Shown piece by piece: positions 53,578-61,708 of a stretch of 64,000 nucleotides of DNA. The position numbers were made by a program, and so were the translations under genes. Within the stretch, counting starts at the first letter, position 1, and every line of letters begins with the position of its first letter. The notes below the pieces were generated by a model, which had not been told where the DNA came from, did not search any database, and was given only the letters and a program-made list of their open reading frames with translations. The DNA is from Leptospiraceae bacterium (GTDB lineage: Bacteria; Spirochaetota; Leptospiria; Leptospirales; Leptospiraceae). The stretch spans positions 310,001-374,000 of the forward strand of contig JADJFV010000004.1 of NCBI GenBank assembly GCA_016708435.1. The letters are read 5' to 3'.

Positions 53578-55143
53578 TTATTTTAAATCTACAATTTGAA
53601 AATCAGCAATGGTATCAGGCTTAGAAGTTGCCGGCGTTTGCTTGTCTTTTGTGAGTTCTTTTACTCTTTCTGATAAATACAAATCTAACATATTAATAGT
53701 AATTCGCCCTTTTTTTGAGTAGTCTGCTTTTCCATTTAACCCTTCTACTAGAGCCTTGGTAAATGCCCCGTTGCCCCAACTTTTATCTTCTAGAGAGAGT
53801 TGGTTTTTTGTCGAAGAGGTAAACACTACTATGCCGTTCTCTGCGTCGGATAGTTCATTGATTAAAATGGTAATATCAGATGGATTTCCTTTTCCGAAAA
53901 CATTCGCCGAGTGACAGGTGTCTCCAAAGAAGATTACCTTCCCCTGAATTGAGTTTAGTGTATTCTTAATTTCTAAATAGGAAACGCCAGTGCTTTTAAA
54001 TTTGTTTGGATCAAAGTTAGATGGAAGAAAATAGTAATTACCCAAGGCATCGTTTACTCCATGTCCTGAAATAAAAATCATAGCGTAGTCATTTACCTTC
54101 GTTGCGTTTTGAATCCATTCCAAACCATCTAGTATATTACTCGTATTCGCCTCTTTGTCTAGCAATGTCTTTACTGTAATATCACTATACATTTTGCCTT
54201 CTTGTTTTTCCATTGTCTTTACAAAATCAGTAGCGTCTTTCGAAGCAAATTGTAATTTTAAATCTGATTCATTGTAATCACTTACTCCAATTGCAAGAAT
54301 AAATAGTCTAGGTTTTTGAATTTGTTTTTCTGATTTATCTTCCCAGTCAATTATTAGATTTTCTGGCTCGCTAGTATTGTATTTACTCTGTGCGATGAGG
54401 CTAACAACACTATCGCGCGGCGGAATGTCAATTGTAATAGTTTTTGGTGGACTGTCTTTTTCTATCGAGACTAGATTCATACCTTTTGTTCCCGAGATTG
54501 GTCTTCCGTCGATTAATACTTTTATGCTTGTAACTGGATTTCCGGAAGGAGTTCTTACTTTGTATTGAATGGTTAAATGTCTATTTGCCGTTTTAAATAC
54601 ACTCTTCGGAGAAATGATTTCTACCACTGGCGGATAATGATCATTTAACTTACTTGTTTCATTTTTTCTACCGGAATCCTCATTCATTTTAGAAATAGTT
54701 TCTTGTTCATTTCCAATGTCTAAGATTTTGTCAATGATATCTGGTCGGTAGTATTTGGTCCTAAACTTAGCGAGTGGAAAGAAATCGGCAGCATGATCTT
54801 TTCCTCTATTTACATTCCATCCTAAAAATTCTTCTGTTCCAGGGGCTGTATCATAGTAACCGGAAGCAGTGCTGATTACCCATTTTCTTTTATCCTTATG
54901 CAGAAATAAAGAAAGTAATTCTGTTCCGTCTTCTGTTTTATACCAACGAATCGTTCCATCTCCAAAGGCGGCTACTGCAAATTTACCGTTACGGGTAAGG
55001 TTTACTTCCCATGCAATTCCGGGTGCAGGCGCTTTCCAAATCTCCTGTCCTGATTTATTGTAATAACGCAAATTCCATTCTGTTCCTAGAATAAAATTAT
55101 CATCTCGAATGGAAAGACATCTAGATGTTTCATGGTCTTCCAA
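53578..55143 (-). CDS. Caspase-like protease (C14), 3' part of a WD40-caspase gene
   Basis: 521 residues from a TTG that is not the true start. The N-terminal 160 residues are the last WD40 blades (FGDGTIRWYKTEDGTELLSLF, WVISTASGYYDTAPGTEEFLGW). An Ig-like linker precedes the caspase domain about 270-510 with dyad His in IFISGHGVND and Cys in FFGDTCHSANVF, both intact. Metacaspase-type enzymes cut after basic or acidic residues. The upstream ORF 55339-56271 encodes the rest of the propeller in the same net frame, separated by three single-base shifts. Confidence 0.82.
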   Translation of the reverse strand: MEDHETSRCLSIRDDNFILGTEWNLRYYNKSGQEIWKAPAPGIAWEVNLTRNGKFAVAAFGDGTIRWYKTEDGTELLSLFLHKDKRKWVISTASGYYDTAPGTEEFLGWNVNRGKDHAADFFPLAKFRTKYYRPDIIDKILDIGNEQETISKMNEDSGRKNETSKLNDHYPPVVEIISPKSVFKTANRHLTIQYKVRTPSGNPVTSIKVLIDGRPISGTKGMNLVSIEKDSPPKTITIDIPPRDSVVSLIAQSKYNTSEPENLIIDWEDKSEKQIQKPRLFILAIGVSDYNESDLKLQFASKDATDFVKTMEKQEGKMYSDITVKTLLDKEANTSNILDGLEWIQNATKVNDYAMIFISGHGVNDALGNYYFLPSNFDPNKFKSTGVSYLEIKNTLNSIQGKVIFFGDTCHSANVFGKGNPSDITILINELSDAENGIVVFTSSTKNQLSLEDKSWGNGAFTKALVEGLNGKADYSKKGRITINMLDLYLSERVKELTKDKQTPATSKPDTIADFQIVDLK

Positions 55144-55338
55144 TACAATTCGATTGCCTTTGATTTGAGGGCTGTATTATTTTTCCAGTTGGATACTCTA
55201 AGGGAACTTGTGTCGGGTGCATCCATTCCACTTGTATCTAGCTCATCTAAAATAACCTTTTGTCAATAATGGAGAATTGAGCGAGTTCTCTTCCGAATTG
55301 AGCAAATCCAAATTGAACTTTCTTTCCATCTTCGGAAA
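55144..55338 (-). other. Frameshifted link of the WD40-caspase gene
   Basis: All three minus frames carry pieces of one protein: DGQSNFLVSEDGKKVQFGFAQ, then QKVILDELDTSGMDAPDTSS, then KGNRIVLEDHETSRC, in order. Each junction is a net minus-one step, near runs of T at about 55384-55386, 55258-55261 and 55150-55184. The three steps restore the original frame. Confidence 0.65.
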
Positions 55339-56271
55339 CTAAAAAGTTGGATTGTCCATCTCTAAAATCAGGTGTGTCAGGAATTTACCATTTCTCTGCG
55401 CCATTCCTCCTGCATACAAAGATTGTCCATCTTCAGACCAGGTGACCTTGCTTAAATCTCCATTGCTTACTCCAGAAGTAGAAGGGGCAAATGCATAGTT
55501 GATGCTATCTGCTGTAATATCAAATACTTCAACTAGAGTTCCAAATTCATATCCAACAACAAGTTTACTTCCGTCCCCCGATACTCTCATCGAGATAGGT
55601 GTTTTTCCATTTTGGCCTGTTTTCCTATCTACTAATTTTAACTTTCCACTTTCTAGCGCGTAATAACGAATTGACCCATCCAGGCAGATTGTTATGATTT
55701 TAAGTGAACCATTGTGTAGAATAAATCCTGTGTCGTAACTTCTATCTCTGTAATCTAAATCTTCTGCGACTAAGTTAAAATTAGTTGCATTGTAGAGTTT
55801 AAATCCAAGTCTTAAATTGGCGGCTAGGTATTTCCCATCGGGAGAATACGCCATATGAAAAATGATTTCATTTACAGAAGGAATGGTTCTCTTTAAAATT
55901 CCTGTTTCTGTATCGAATATATAAATAAAGTATCCATCAGCTTCTTCCATACCTGTCCAGCCTGCTACTGCGAGAGTTTTACCGTCAGGCGAAAGAGCAA
56001 CAGCGTTTACTTTTCCTTCATGTCCCGCAGCAACGGGAACACGAATTGTTTTAATGAGCTTTCCTGTTGATAGCTCCCATATCTTTGCAGTCTTATCAGT
56101 AGATGCTGTGGCTAATAAGCGATTGTCTCTATCCACACTAATCCTTCGAATGACAGCAGTGTGCATTCCTGCATTGACTCGAAGGATCGGATCTGTTGAA
56201 ATGCTTTCAGCTACTATACCCTGAAAACTAATTCCAAGAAAAAAAAGAGAAAGACATTTTATAAATCTCAT
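55339..56271 (-). CDS. WD40 propeller, 5' part of a WD40-caspase gene
   Basis: 310 residues. Signal peptide about 1-20 (CLSLFFLGISFQGIVA), then WD40 blades (LLATASTDKTAKIWELSTGKL, VNAVALSPDGKTLAVAGWTG, LKIITICLDGSIRYYALESGK). The frame breaks close to RNGKF, where the protein should continue into the region with the caspase domain. An exported propeller-caspase of about 890 residues is the likely original product. Confidence 0.8.
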   Translation of the reverse strand: MRFIKCLSLFFLGISFQGIVAESISTDPILRVNAGMHTAVIRRISVDRDNRLLATASTDKTAKIWELSTGKLIKTIRVPVAAGHEGKVNAVALSPDGKTLAVAGWTGMEEADGYFIYIFDTETGILKRTIPSVNEIIFHMAYSPDGKYLAANLRLGFKLYNATNFNLVAEDLDYRDRSYDTGFILHNGSLKIITICLDGSIRYYALESGKLKLVDRKTGQNGKTPISMRVSGDGSKLVVGYEFGTLVEVFDITADSINYAFAPSTSGVSNGDLSKVTWSEDGQSLYAGGMAQRNGKFLTHLILEMDNPTF

Positions 56272-56280
56272 AGCAGAGCC

Positions 56281-56916
56281 TTATTGAAAGATAAATCTAT
56301 CCACATCTTCTTCGTTTACTACCTGTTTGCCGGAGTTAGTAAAGATAACATATTTCTTTCCCATTTGGTAAATCGAACCTTTTATAAGAGTGCCGTTTTT
56401 TAATAAGGCAGCTTCTGGTTGCTTTGGAAAGTCAGGAAGTTTTAATACTTCGGGCTGAAGATTAGGAATTGCTTTCTCTTCTTTTCTGTTATCAATGAGA
56501 GTGAGTATTTCAGGTGTTTCCCATGTATTGCGTAACTTTGCTCCCTCGACTCCAACTAAATTATCCATTTCAACTTTTTTAGCTGTAGCATCTGCTTCGC
56601 TTGTTGGCTCGGCTTTTTTAACAGAAGGCTTTTCTGAGCATCGGAGATTTAAAGTTGGAATAGGTGCTGTGGAGTATTCTGTGCGCATTGCTCTTCTTCT
56701 TAAACCTTCTGCATCTGCTTTTTCTAGAATATCTGCTTGTCGCTTAGGTGTTACTTCAATGGAATTTCCTGCACCTACATTTTGTGAATTATGTTCTAAG
56801 TTAGAAACTAATTTTTGAATTTCGGGGGTATTCTCTATTACCTCATCTTCTTCTATTCCGGGTGCTCTTATTCTTGTTTGAACCACTCCTTCATACTTCA
56901 ATCTTAGTTCCACCAT
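56281..56916 (-). CDS. C-terminal half of the ankyrin-FecR protein, after a frameshift
   Basis: 211 residues as read. Its opening KYEGVVQTRIR continues the FecR motif that breaks off at TKIEV in 56891-57622, consistent with loss of two bases near 56895. The rest is charged and Pro/Glu-rich, with LKNGTLIKGSIYQMGKKYVI and VVNEEDVDRFIF at the end, a small beta domain also seen in the lipoprotein at 57981 (TLKNGIVYRNVKATIKETTV). Function unknown. Confidence 0.7.
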   Translation of the reverse strand: MVELRLKYEGVVQTRIRAPGIEEDEVIENTPEIQKLVSNLEHNSQNVGAGNSIEVTPKRQADILEKADAEGLRRRAMRTEYSTAPIPTLNLRCSEKPSVKKAEPTSEADATAKKVEMDNLVGVEGAKLRNTWETPEILTLIDNRKEEKAIPNLQPEVLKLPDFPKQPEAALLKNGTLIKGSIYQMGKKYVIFTNSGKQVVNEEDVDRFIFQ

Positions 56917-57622
56917 CTGGTGCTACGTTTACATCGAATGCTGTTCCTCTTACTCCGGCCGTCACTGTGGGGGTAATCGCCTGTATCTTCTCGCCAGTAA
57001 ATACTTTTTCTACTTTAAATAATGCGGAGCCTTGTTTAACAAAACCAGAAAAAATATTCTCTTCGGGTGTTTCTTTAAATTTCAAAGTTGCAAGAGTTTC
57101 TTCTCTGAGTCGAATGATAAATTCTGATTGAGATTGTTTTACCTGGATTTCGCAATTGGATTTTTTTCCAACATAGATGGTTTGATTTTCTAATACCATA
57201 TCACCGACATGTAGTTTTTTGTTTTCAGAGGAAACATCTCCCACTACAGTCAAGACGATTGCCGTTGCACCGCTCTTCTTAACAGCTTGCTCTTCGCTCT
57301 CCAGGTATTCTTTGATGATTCTATTTCCTCTCGCCGCTGCCATGATTGCCGCCGTCCAACCGTTTGTATTCTTAGCGAGCACATCTGCTTTGTTATCGAC
57401 TAGAAATTTTACAATTGGGAAATAATCATTATTTGCCGCAAACATTAGCGCGCTTGTTCCGAGAGAGTCTTTATAATTAATATTTGCTTTTTCTGAGAGT
57501 GATTTTTTTACTCCATCTAAATTTCCACTGCTAGCAGACTCCAATAAATCTGTGTTCGCGTCTCCGTATAAAAAGGAGTAGGAGAATAAAAAGAGAAAGC
57601 AAAGTTTAGGTATACGTTTCAT
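56891..57622 (-). CDS. Exported ankyrin-FecR protein, N-terminal part
   Basis: 243 residues as read. Signal peptide about 1-20; ankyrin repeats about 25-105 (LLESASSGNLDGVKKSLSEK, SALMFAANNDYFPIVKFLVD, GWTAAIMAAARGNRIIKEYL); FecR domain about 120-243 with TAGVRGTAFDV. Stops at GTKIEV, where the next FecR strand should be EG-V-x-V; that piece is in the next frame (56281-56916). The full protein would be about 440 residues. Divergent from the 57981 lipoprotein gene. Confidence 0.78.
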   Translation of the reverse strand: MKRIPKLCFLFLFSYSFLYGDANTDLLESASSGNLDGVKKSLSEKANINYKDSLGTSALMFAANNDYFPIVKFLVDNKADVLAKNTNGWTAAIMAAARGNRIIKEYLESEEQAVKKSGATAIVLTVVGDVSSENKKLHVGDMVLENQTIYVGKKSNCEIQVKQSQSEFIIRLREETLATLKFKETPEENIFSGFVKQGSALFKVEKVFTGEKIQAITPTVTAGVRGTAFDVNVAPDGGTKIEV

Positions 57623-57729
57623 TTACAATAACCTTATTAGGAATTTACTCTAAACTAATATCTCTTTTTCTTCAGTCAATTCGATCTCAGCAACGCGTGA
57701 TTTGCAAGTAGTTGCCTAAGAATTTTAAA

Positions 57730-57774
57730 TTGGAATGTGTAAAAACAAAGAAATTCATGTTATGCACATTCCAA
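57730..57774. promoter_or_regulatory. Inverted repeat in the divergent intergenic region
   Basis: TTGGAATGTG (57730-57739) and CACATTCCAA (57765-57774) are exact 10-base inverted copies separated by 25 bases. They lie in the 358-base gap between the divergent ankyrin-FecR and lipoprotein genes, which otherwise shows no feature that I can support. A regulator site or a stem-loop is possible. Confidence 0.35.
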
Positions 57775-57980
57775 ATGACAACCTATTTTTTTTGTCAGCT
57801 AGTCGAATTCACTCCAATAGGAGAGTTGTTTTGAGTATATTGTTCAATGAATAGCTAGTAAGTGCTTTTGTAAATAGTAAATTTATTAACTTGTTGTAAC
57901 AAGGAGACAAAAAAGGGTTGCCAATAAGCTTAACCATTTTTAATTTAAAATTCGTCACCAATTACGAGGAAAAAATCATA

Positions 57981-59288
57981 ATGAAAAACTCTTTATTACT
58001 ACTCATTCTACTCGCTCCTTTTTTTTCAAGCTGTTCCACCTTTTCTAAATTTTTCGCAAGTCCACCACCACCAGCTCCTCCTGCTTATGTAGCACCAAGA
58101 ATTTACCCAGAAAAAATCAATCTCAGTGAAGTGAAAGTTGAGTCAATCAATGAATTGCCAACCGAGCCGCTGGGTGTTTACAAAGGCTCAGATGGAAACA
58201 ACTATCTATTCCTGAATTTGAACTATGAAAATTCTGGACTTTCCGTTATTGAAGCCATTAAAGCGGGAGAGATTTTAGATAACAATATTATCGTTCGCGA
58301 TAACACAGGAAAAATCATCGGCTCGGATGTTGTAAACTTTCAAGCCTTTTCGACTGTAGAGAAAAAGATTTATCAGAATACACAAGAGATTGTAAGAACC
58401 AAAGATGGTTTTGAAACTCCTGTTCGTCCTCAATCTGGCAAAAGAGAATTAGATCCAGAAGTTTCTACAAGCTACCAAAGCAAAATTTATACTGAGAAAG
58501 AAAGAGTTCCACAAGTTATCAAATTAAACGAGCTTCCTCAAAATAATTCCTATATTTCTATCAATTTAGAATTAGTTTATATTGAGCCATTTATTCAACA
58601 AATCTGTAATCAAAACAGCAAGACAAAAGAGCCTTGCAGTTTTGTAGACGAAGTTGTTAGAAAAGATGTAAGAGAAGCTAACAAGAAAAAGCTAGATGCA
58701 ATCATTGCGGAATACCAAAAGAACAACGACAAAGCACCAGTTGATAAAAAAAGTCCTAAGAAATTTGTTCTAACAGCTTCTGAAATACAAACCTTCAAAG
58801 ACAAAATGAGATCGACTGTTATTAAGACAGGAACAACTCTAGAAGGGGAAAAAACTAAAATCGCATCTTCTGTTGTAGATGTTGAAAAAGCAAAACTCAA
58901 TTATAGAGAATGGAACTTAGTAAGCATACCAAAGTATTTCCAAATCAACACAGAAGTGATTAAACCTCTTATAGGTGGAGTAAATGCTTCTGGTAATTCC
59001 TTAACACCAGCTCCTCCTGTTAATACAGTTGGACAAGAAAACGCTGTTGCTCCTTCTTCTACAAATACTGTAACTCCAAACACAAATACAGTTGTTCCAG
59101 CGGCTAATACCATTAATCCAAGCAGTCCACTCCCGATTGAAGGTTTCTCTGATACCGTTACTCTAAAGAACGGAATAGTTTACAGAAATGTAAAAGCAAC
59201 TATCAAAGAAACTACTGTCTTAATTACAGCGCAAGACGGTAAAACAATGGAGATTAACAAATCTGAATTAGTTAGCATTAAGAAATAA
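57981..59288 (+). CDS. Lipoprotein with proline-rich start and C-terminal beta domain
   Basis: 435 residues from the ATG at 57981, which has GAGGA ten bases upstream; an upstream TTG frame has no support. Lipobox FFSSC at Cys18, then a Pro-rich part (SPPPPAPPAYVAP). The body has no named domain. An Asn/Thr/Pro-rich linker (about 345-385) leads to FSDTVTLKNGIVYRNVKATIKE, a short beta motif shared with the end of 56281-56916. Followed by a good terminator. Confidence 0.78.
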   Translation: MKNSLLLLILLAPFFSSCSTFSKFFASPPPPAPPAYVAPRIYPEKINLSEVKVESINELPTEPLGVYKGSDGNNYLFLNLNYENSGLSVIEAIKAGEILDNNIIVRDNTGKIIGSDVVNFQAFSTVEKKIYQNTQEIVRTKDGFETPVRPQSGKRELDPEVSTSYQSKIYTEKERVPQVIKLNELPQNNSYISINLELVYIEPFIQQICNQNSKTKEPCSFVDEVVRKDVREANKKKLDAIIAEYQKNNDKAPVDKKSPKKFVLTASEIQTFKDKMRSTVIKTGTTLEGEKTKIASSVVDVEKAKLNYREWNLVSIPKYFQINTEVIKPLIGGVNASGNSLTPAPPVNTVGQENAVAPSSTNTVTPNTNTVVPAANTINPSSPLPIEGFSDTVTLKNGIVYRNVKATIKETTVLITAQDGKTMEINKSELVSIKK

Positions 59289-59305
59289 GTTTTCCTTCCT
59301 TACTA

Positions 59306-59335
59306 AATCCCCCAAGCGGCAACGGGGGATTTTTC
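59306..59335 (+). terminator. Rho-independent terminator
   Basis: AAATCCCCC (59306-59314), a 10-base loop and GGGGGATTT (59325-59333) form a strong stem ending in TTTTT (59331-59335). It lies 18 bases past the lipoprotein stop codon. Confidence 0.8.
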
Positions 59336-59443
59336 CACAACCACGCTTTGAAGCAAAGGCACGGTAAATAAATTCCATGTAATTCCACTTTCAGCTAAAC
59401 TAAGACAGTTGACAAAACTTCTGACATCCGAGAGACTCGCTTT

Positions 59444-60349
59444 ATGGCAATCGCTCTAGCAAATCCAATCTATGACACTGTTTTCAAATTCCTTCTGGAA
59501 GATATGGACATTGCACGCGAACTTATCTCGGAAATTATCCATCAGGAAATACTTTCCATTGAAGTAAAGCCACAAGAGAGCACGGTCACAGTAGACAAAA
59601 AGCAATCGGGCGTTGCCGAAAAAAATGAAGTCCAAGAAGAACATAGAGAGCACACATCTTTTCTCACAGTATATCGATTAGATTTCGTAGCAGAAATCAA
59701 AACGAGCGAAGGCGTAAAGAAAGTTCTAATTGAACTGCAAAAGGCGAAACTTTCCACGGACATCATGCGTTTTAGAAAATACCTAGGTGAACAATACAGC
59801 AAAGACTCTCTTCCAATCATTACGATTTATTTTATCGGTTATGCATTTGACAGAAATCTTCCGAAGGTAATCGAAGTTGCCCGCATGTTCCGTGATCGTC
59901 TGACTGGAAATGTAGCCGACCGACAAAAGAATGAATTTATCGACAGTCTAACTCATGACTCGTTTGTAATCCAGCTCTATGAATTGAAGACAGAAATGAG
60001 AAATCGTCTAGAAAAAGCTCTCAGCATTTTTAGTCAGGCGGCGGAGAAGTTGAAAGATCATATAGTATATTATGATTATCCTCTCGATGATGAACTCCAA
60101 CAGAAGATTGTGCGCCGACTCAATTATGCCGCATCCGATGAAAAACTGAAGCGTCAAATGGATTTGGAAGAAGAAATTCTAATGGAGCTTCAAGACCTAG
60201 AAAGAAAAATTGAGAATCAGGAAAGGGCTATCGAAGAAAGCAGAAAGACAATTGAAGAAAGCAGAAAGACAATCGAAGAAAAAGAAAGGACAATCGAAGA
60301 AAAAGACAGACTGATCCAAGAACTCATGAAAAAACTAGAAGGCAAGTAA
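59444..60349 (+). CDS. PD-(D/E)XK nuclease-family protein (Rpn-like) with heptad repeats
   Basis: 301 residues. PD-(D/E)XK core: Asp80 in YRLDFVAEI and Glu97-x-Gln99 in VLIELQKAK; ANPIYDTVFKFLLEDM opens the fold as in Rpn-like and transposase-associated families. The C-terminal 50 residues are perfect heptads (AIEESRK, TIEESRK, TIEEKER, TIEEKDR) forming a coiled coil. Leptospiraceae encode many relatives, often with variable tails. It could be a remnant of a mobile element, but no terminal repeats were seen. Confidence 0.8.
   Translation: MAIALANPIYDTVFKFLLEDMDIARELISEIIHQEILSIEVKPQESTVTVDKKQSGVAEKNEVQEEHREHTSFLTVYRLDFVAEIKTSEGVKKVLIELQKAKLSTDIMRFRKYLGEQYSKDSLPIITIYFIGYAFDRNLPKVIEVARMFRDRLTGNVADRQKNEFIDSLTHDSFVIQLYELKTEMRNRLEKALSIFSQAAEKLKDHIVYYDYPLDDELQQKIVRRLNYAASDEKLKRQMDLEEEILMELQDLERKIENQERAIEESRKTIEESRKTIEEKERTIEEKDRLIQELMKKLEGK
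60206..60310 (+). repeat. 21-bp tandem repeat in coding sequence
   Basis: Five consecutive 21-bp units (from 60206, 60227, 60248, 60269 and 60290), each encoding one heptad. The two middle units are almost identical (GAAGAAAGCAGAAAG). Such exact in-frame repeats can change copy number and so the coiled-coil length. Confidence 0.7.
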
Positions 60350-60386
60350 ACATAGACTGGTTATTTTGATTCAGAAGCATAAATAA

Positions 60387-60533
60387 GTGGAAGTTTTTAC
60401 TAAATCATTGGTTGACAAATGGATGTTTTCTGAATCAGATGATTCGGGTATAATCAAATTAGCCTCGATAGATTGTATTTTACAATTAAATGATGTATAT
60501 GACAAAGTAGTAGTGCTGGAAGAACAAAAGTGA
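60387..60533 (+). CDS. Possible small protein, uncertain
   Basis: A GTG-started frame of 48 residues (VFTKSLVDKWMFSESDD, then LASIDCILQLNDVYDKVVVL). It begins directly after an in-frame stop and no ribosome site is seen. Residue composition is protein-like, but it could be a decayed fragment. Low confidence. Confidence 0.3.
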   Translation: MEVFTKSLVDKWMFSESDDSGIIKLASIDCILQLNDVYDKVVVLEEQK

Positions 60534-60595
60534 AGCGAAATATATAAAGGTGAAATTATCAAATTTCGCTTTCTTAAAACATCAATGGTAAACTA

Positions 60596-61708
60596 TTATT
60601 CTTTTCCTAGCGGCAAAGTAAAAGTAAACGTAGATCCTTTGCCTAGTTCACTTTCTACGCGAATCGTTCCACCTTGTATTTCTACGAATTCTTGACATAG
60701 AATCAGTCCGAGTCCTGTGCCTTTTTCTTTGTCCGTTCCGAGACTACTAAATTTAGAATCTATTCTAAAGATTTTACTTAGATTTTTGGGACTAATTCCT
60801 ATACCTGTATCTGAAATGGAAATTTCTAAAAAATCTCCTTCTATTTTAGTGGATACTATTATTTTGCCTCCAGGATGAGTGAACTTGATTGCATTAGTTA
60901 ATAGATTGCGAACGATCGTATTGGATAAAGCTTCATCCGCAAACACAGTATCTTGATCAGTGAGGTTTCTTTCGATGGTAATATTCTTGTTAAATGCGTT
61001 GCTAGTAACAATAGGAATGGTAGAGCATAAAAGTTTGTTAAAAGACAAGTTTCTTGGGCTAACGACTATTTCGCCTGTTTGTGATTTTGCCCATTGCGCT
61101 AAATTTTCAATAAGAGATAACGCTGATTTTGCGGAACTGAATATCAGTTGACTATATTGTAAGAAAGTTGACTCATTTAGCCTTTCACTATCTTTTAATG
61201 CATTTTCCATGATTTCGGATAATCCCATTATACCGGCGAATGGATTACGCAGATCATGCGCAATTATTTTAAAAAACTTATCCTTTGTAGCATTGAGTTC
61301 TTCTAGTTTTGTTCGAGATTCTTTTATTTCAATATGAGTGGCTACTCGCATAAATAGTTCAGCAGGATTAAGAGGTTTCGTAATATAGTCCACTGCGCCG
61401 AGTTCAAAACCATGCACTATTTTTTCTGGCTCAGTGACTGCTGTTAAGAATATTACAGGAATTTCTTTTGTTGAAGGATCGGACTTTAGATTTTTACATA
61501 CTTCAAATCCATCCATTTCGGGCATTTGGATATCAAGTAAAATTAAATCGGGAGTTTTTGCTTTTACTGATTCGAGTGCTTCTTTGCCAGAGGTTGCAAC
61601 ACTTATATTATAGCCTTTGCTATAAAGCATATTGCCCAATACTTGAATGTTCTTTGTTGTATCGTCAACAATTAAAATTAAAGGCTTTTTCTTTGATTCC
61701 ATTGTCAT
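60596..61708 (-). CDS. Response regulator-histidine kinase hybrid (REC first)
   Basis: 370 residues, cytosolic. REC domain about 8-125 with phospho-Asp59 (LILLDIQMPEMDG) and TKP at 110-112; HisKA with His151 (IIAHDLRN); HATPase with NLLTNAIKF, DTGIGISP, GTGLGLILC and a complete ending GKGSTFTFTLP. The ATGA overlap with the upstream kinase stop means they are one unit; this protein likely receives phosphate on Asp59 and relays it, or is regulated by it. Confidence 0.9.
   Translation of the reverse strand: MTMESKKKPLILIVDDTTKNIQVLGNMLYSKGYNISVATSGKEALESVKAKTPDLILLDIQMPEMDGFEVCKNLKSDPSTKEIPVIFLTAVTEPEKIVHGFELGAVDYITKPLNPAELFMRVATHIEIKESRTKLEELNATKDKFFKIIAHDLRNPFAGIMGLSEIMENALKDSERLNESTFLQYSQLIFSSAKSALSLIENLAQWAKSQTGEIVVSPRNLSFNKLLCSTIPIVTSNAFNKNITIERNLTDQDTVFADEALSNTIVRNLLTNAIKFTHPGGKIIVSTKIEGDFLEISISDTGIGISPKNLSKIFRIDSKFSSLGTDKEKGTGLGLILCQEFVEIQGGTIRVESELGKGSTFTFTLPLGKE

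Noticed and set aside
57918..57980. A TTG-started extension of the lipoprotein.
   Set aside because: The ATG at 57981 has GAGGA and is followed at once by a signal peptide with a lipobox Cys.
59444..60349. An insertion sequence around the PD-(D/E)XK gene.
   Set aside because: No terminal inverted repeats or target duplication could be seen on either side, and the nuclease-like fold alone does not prove mobility.
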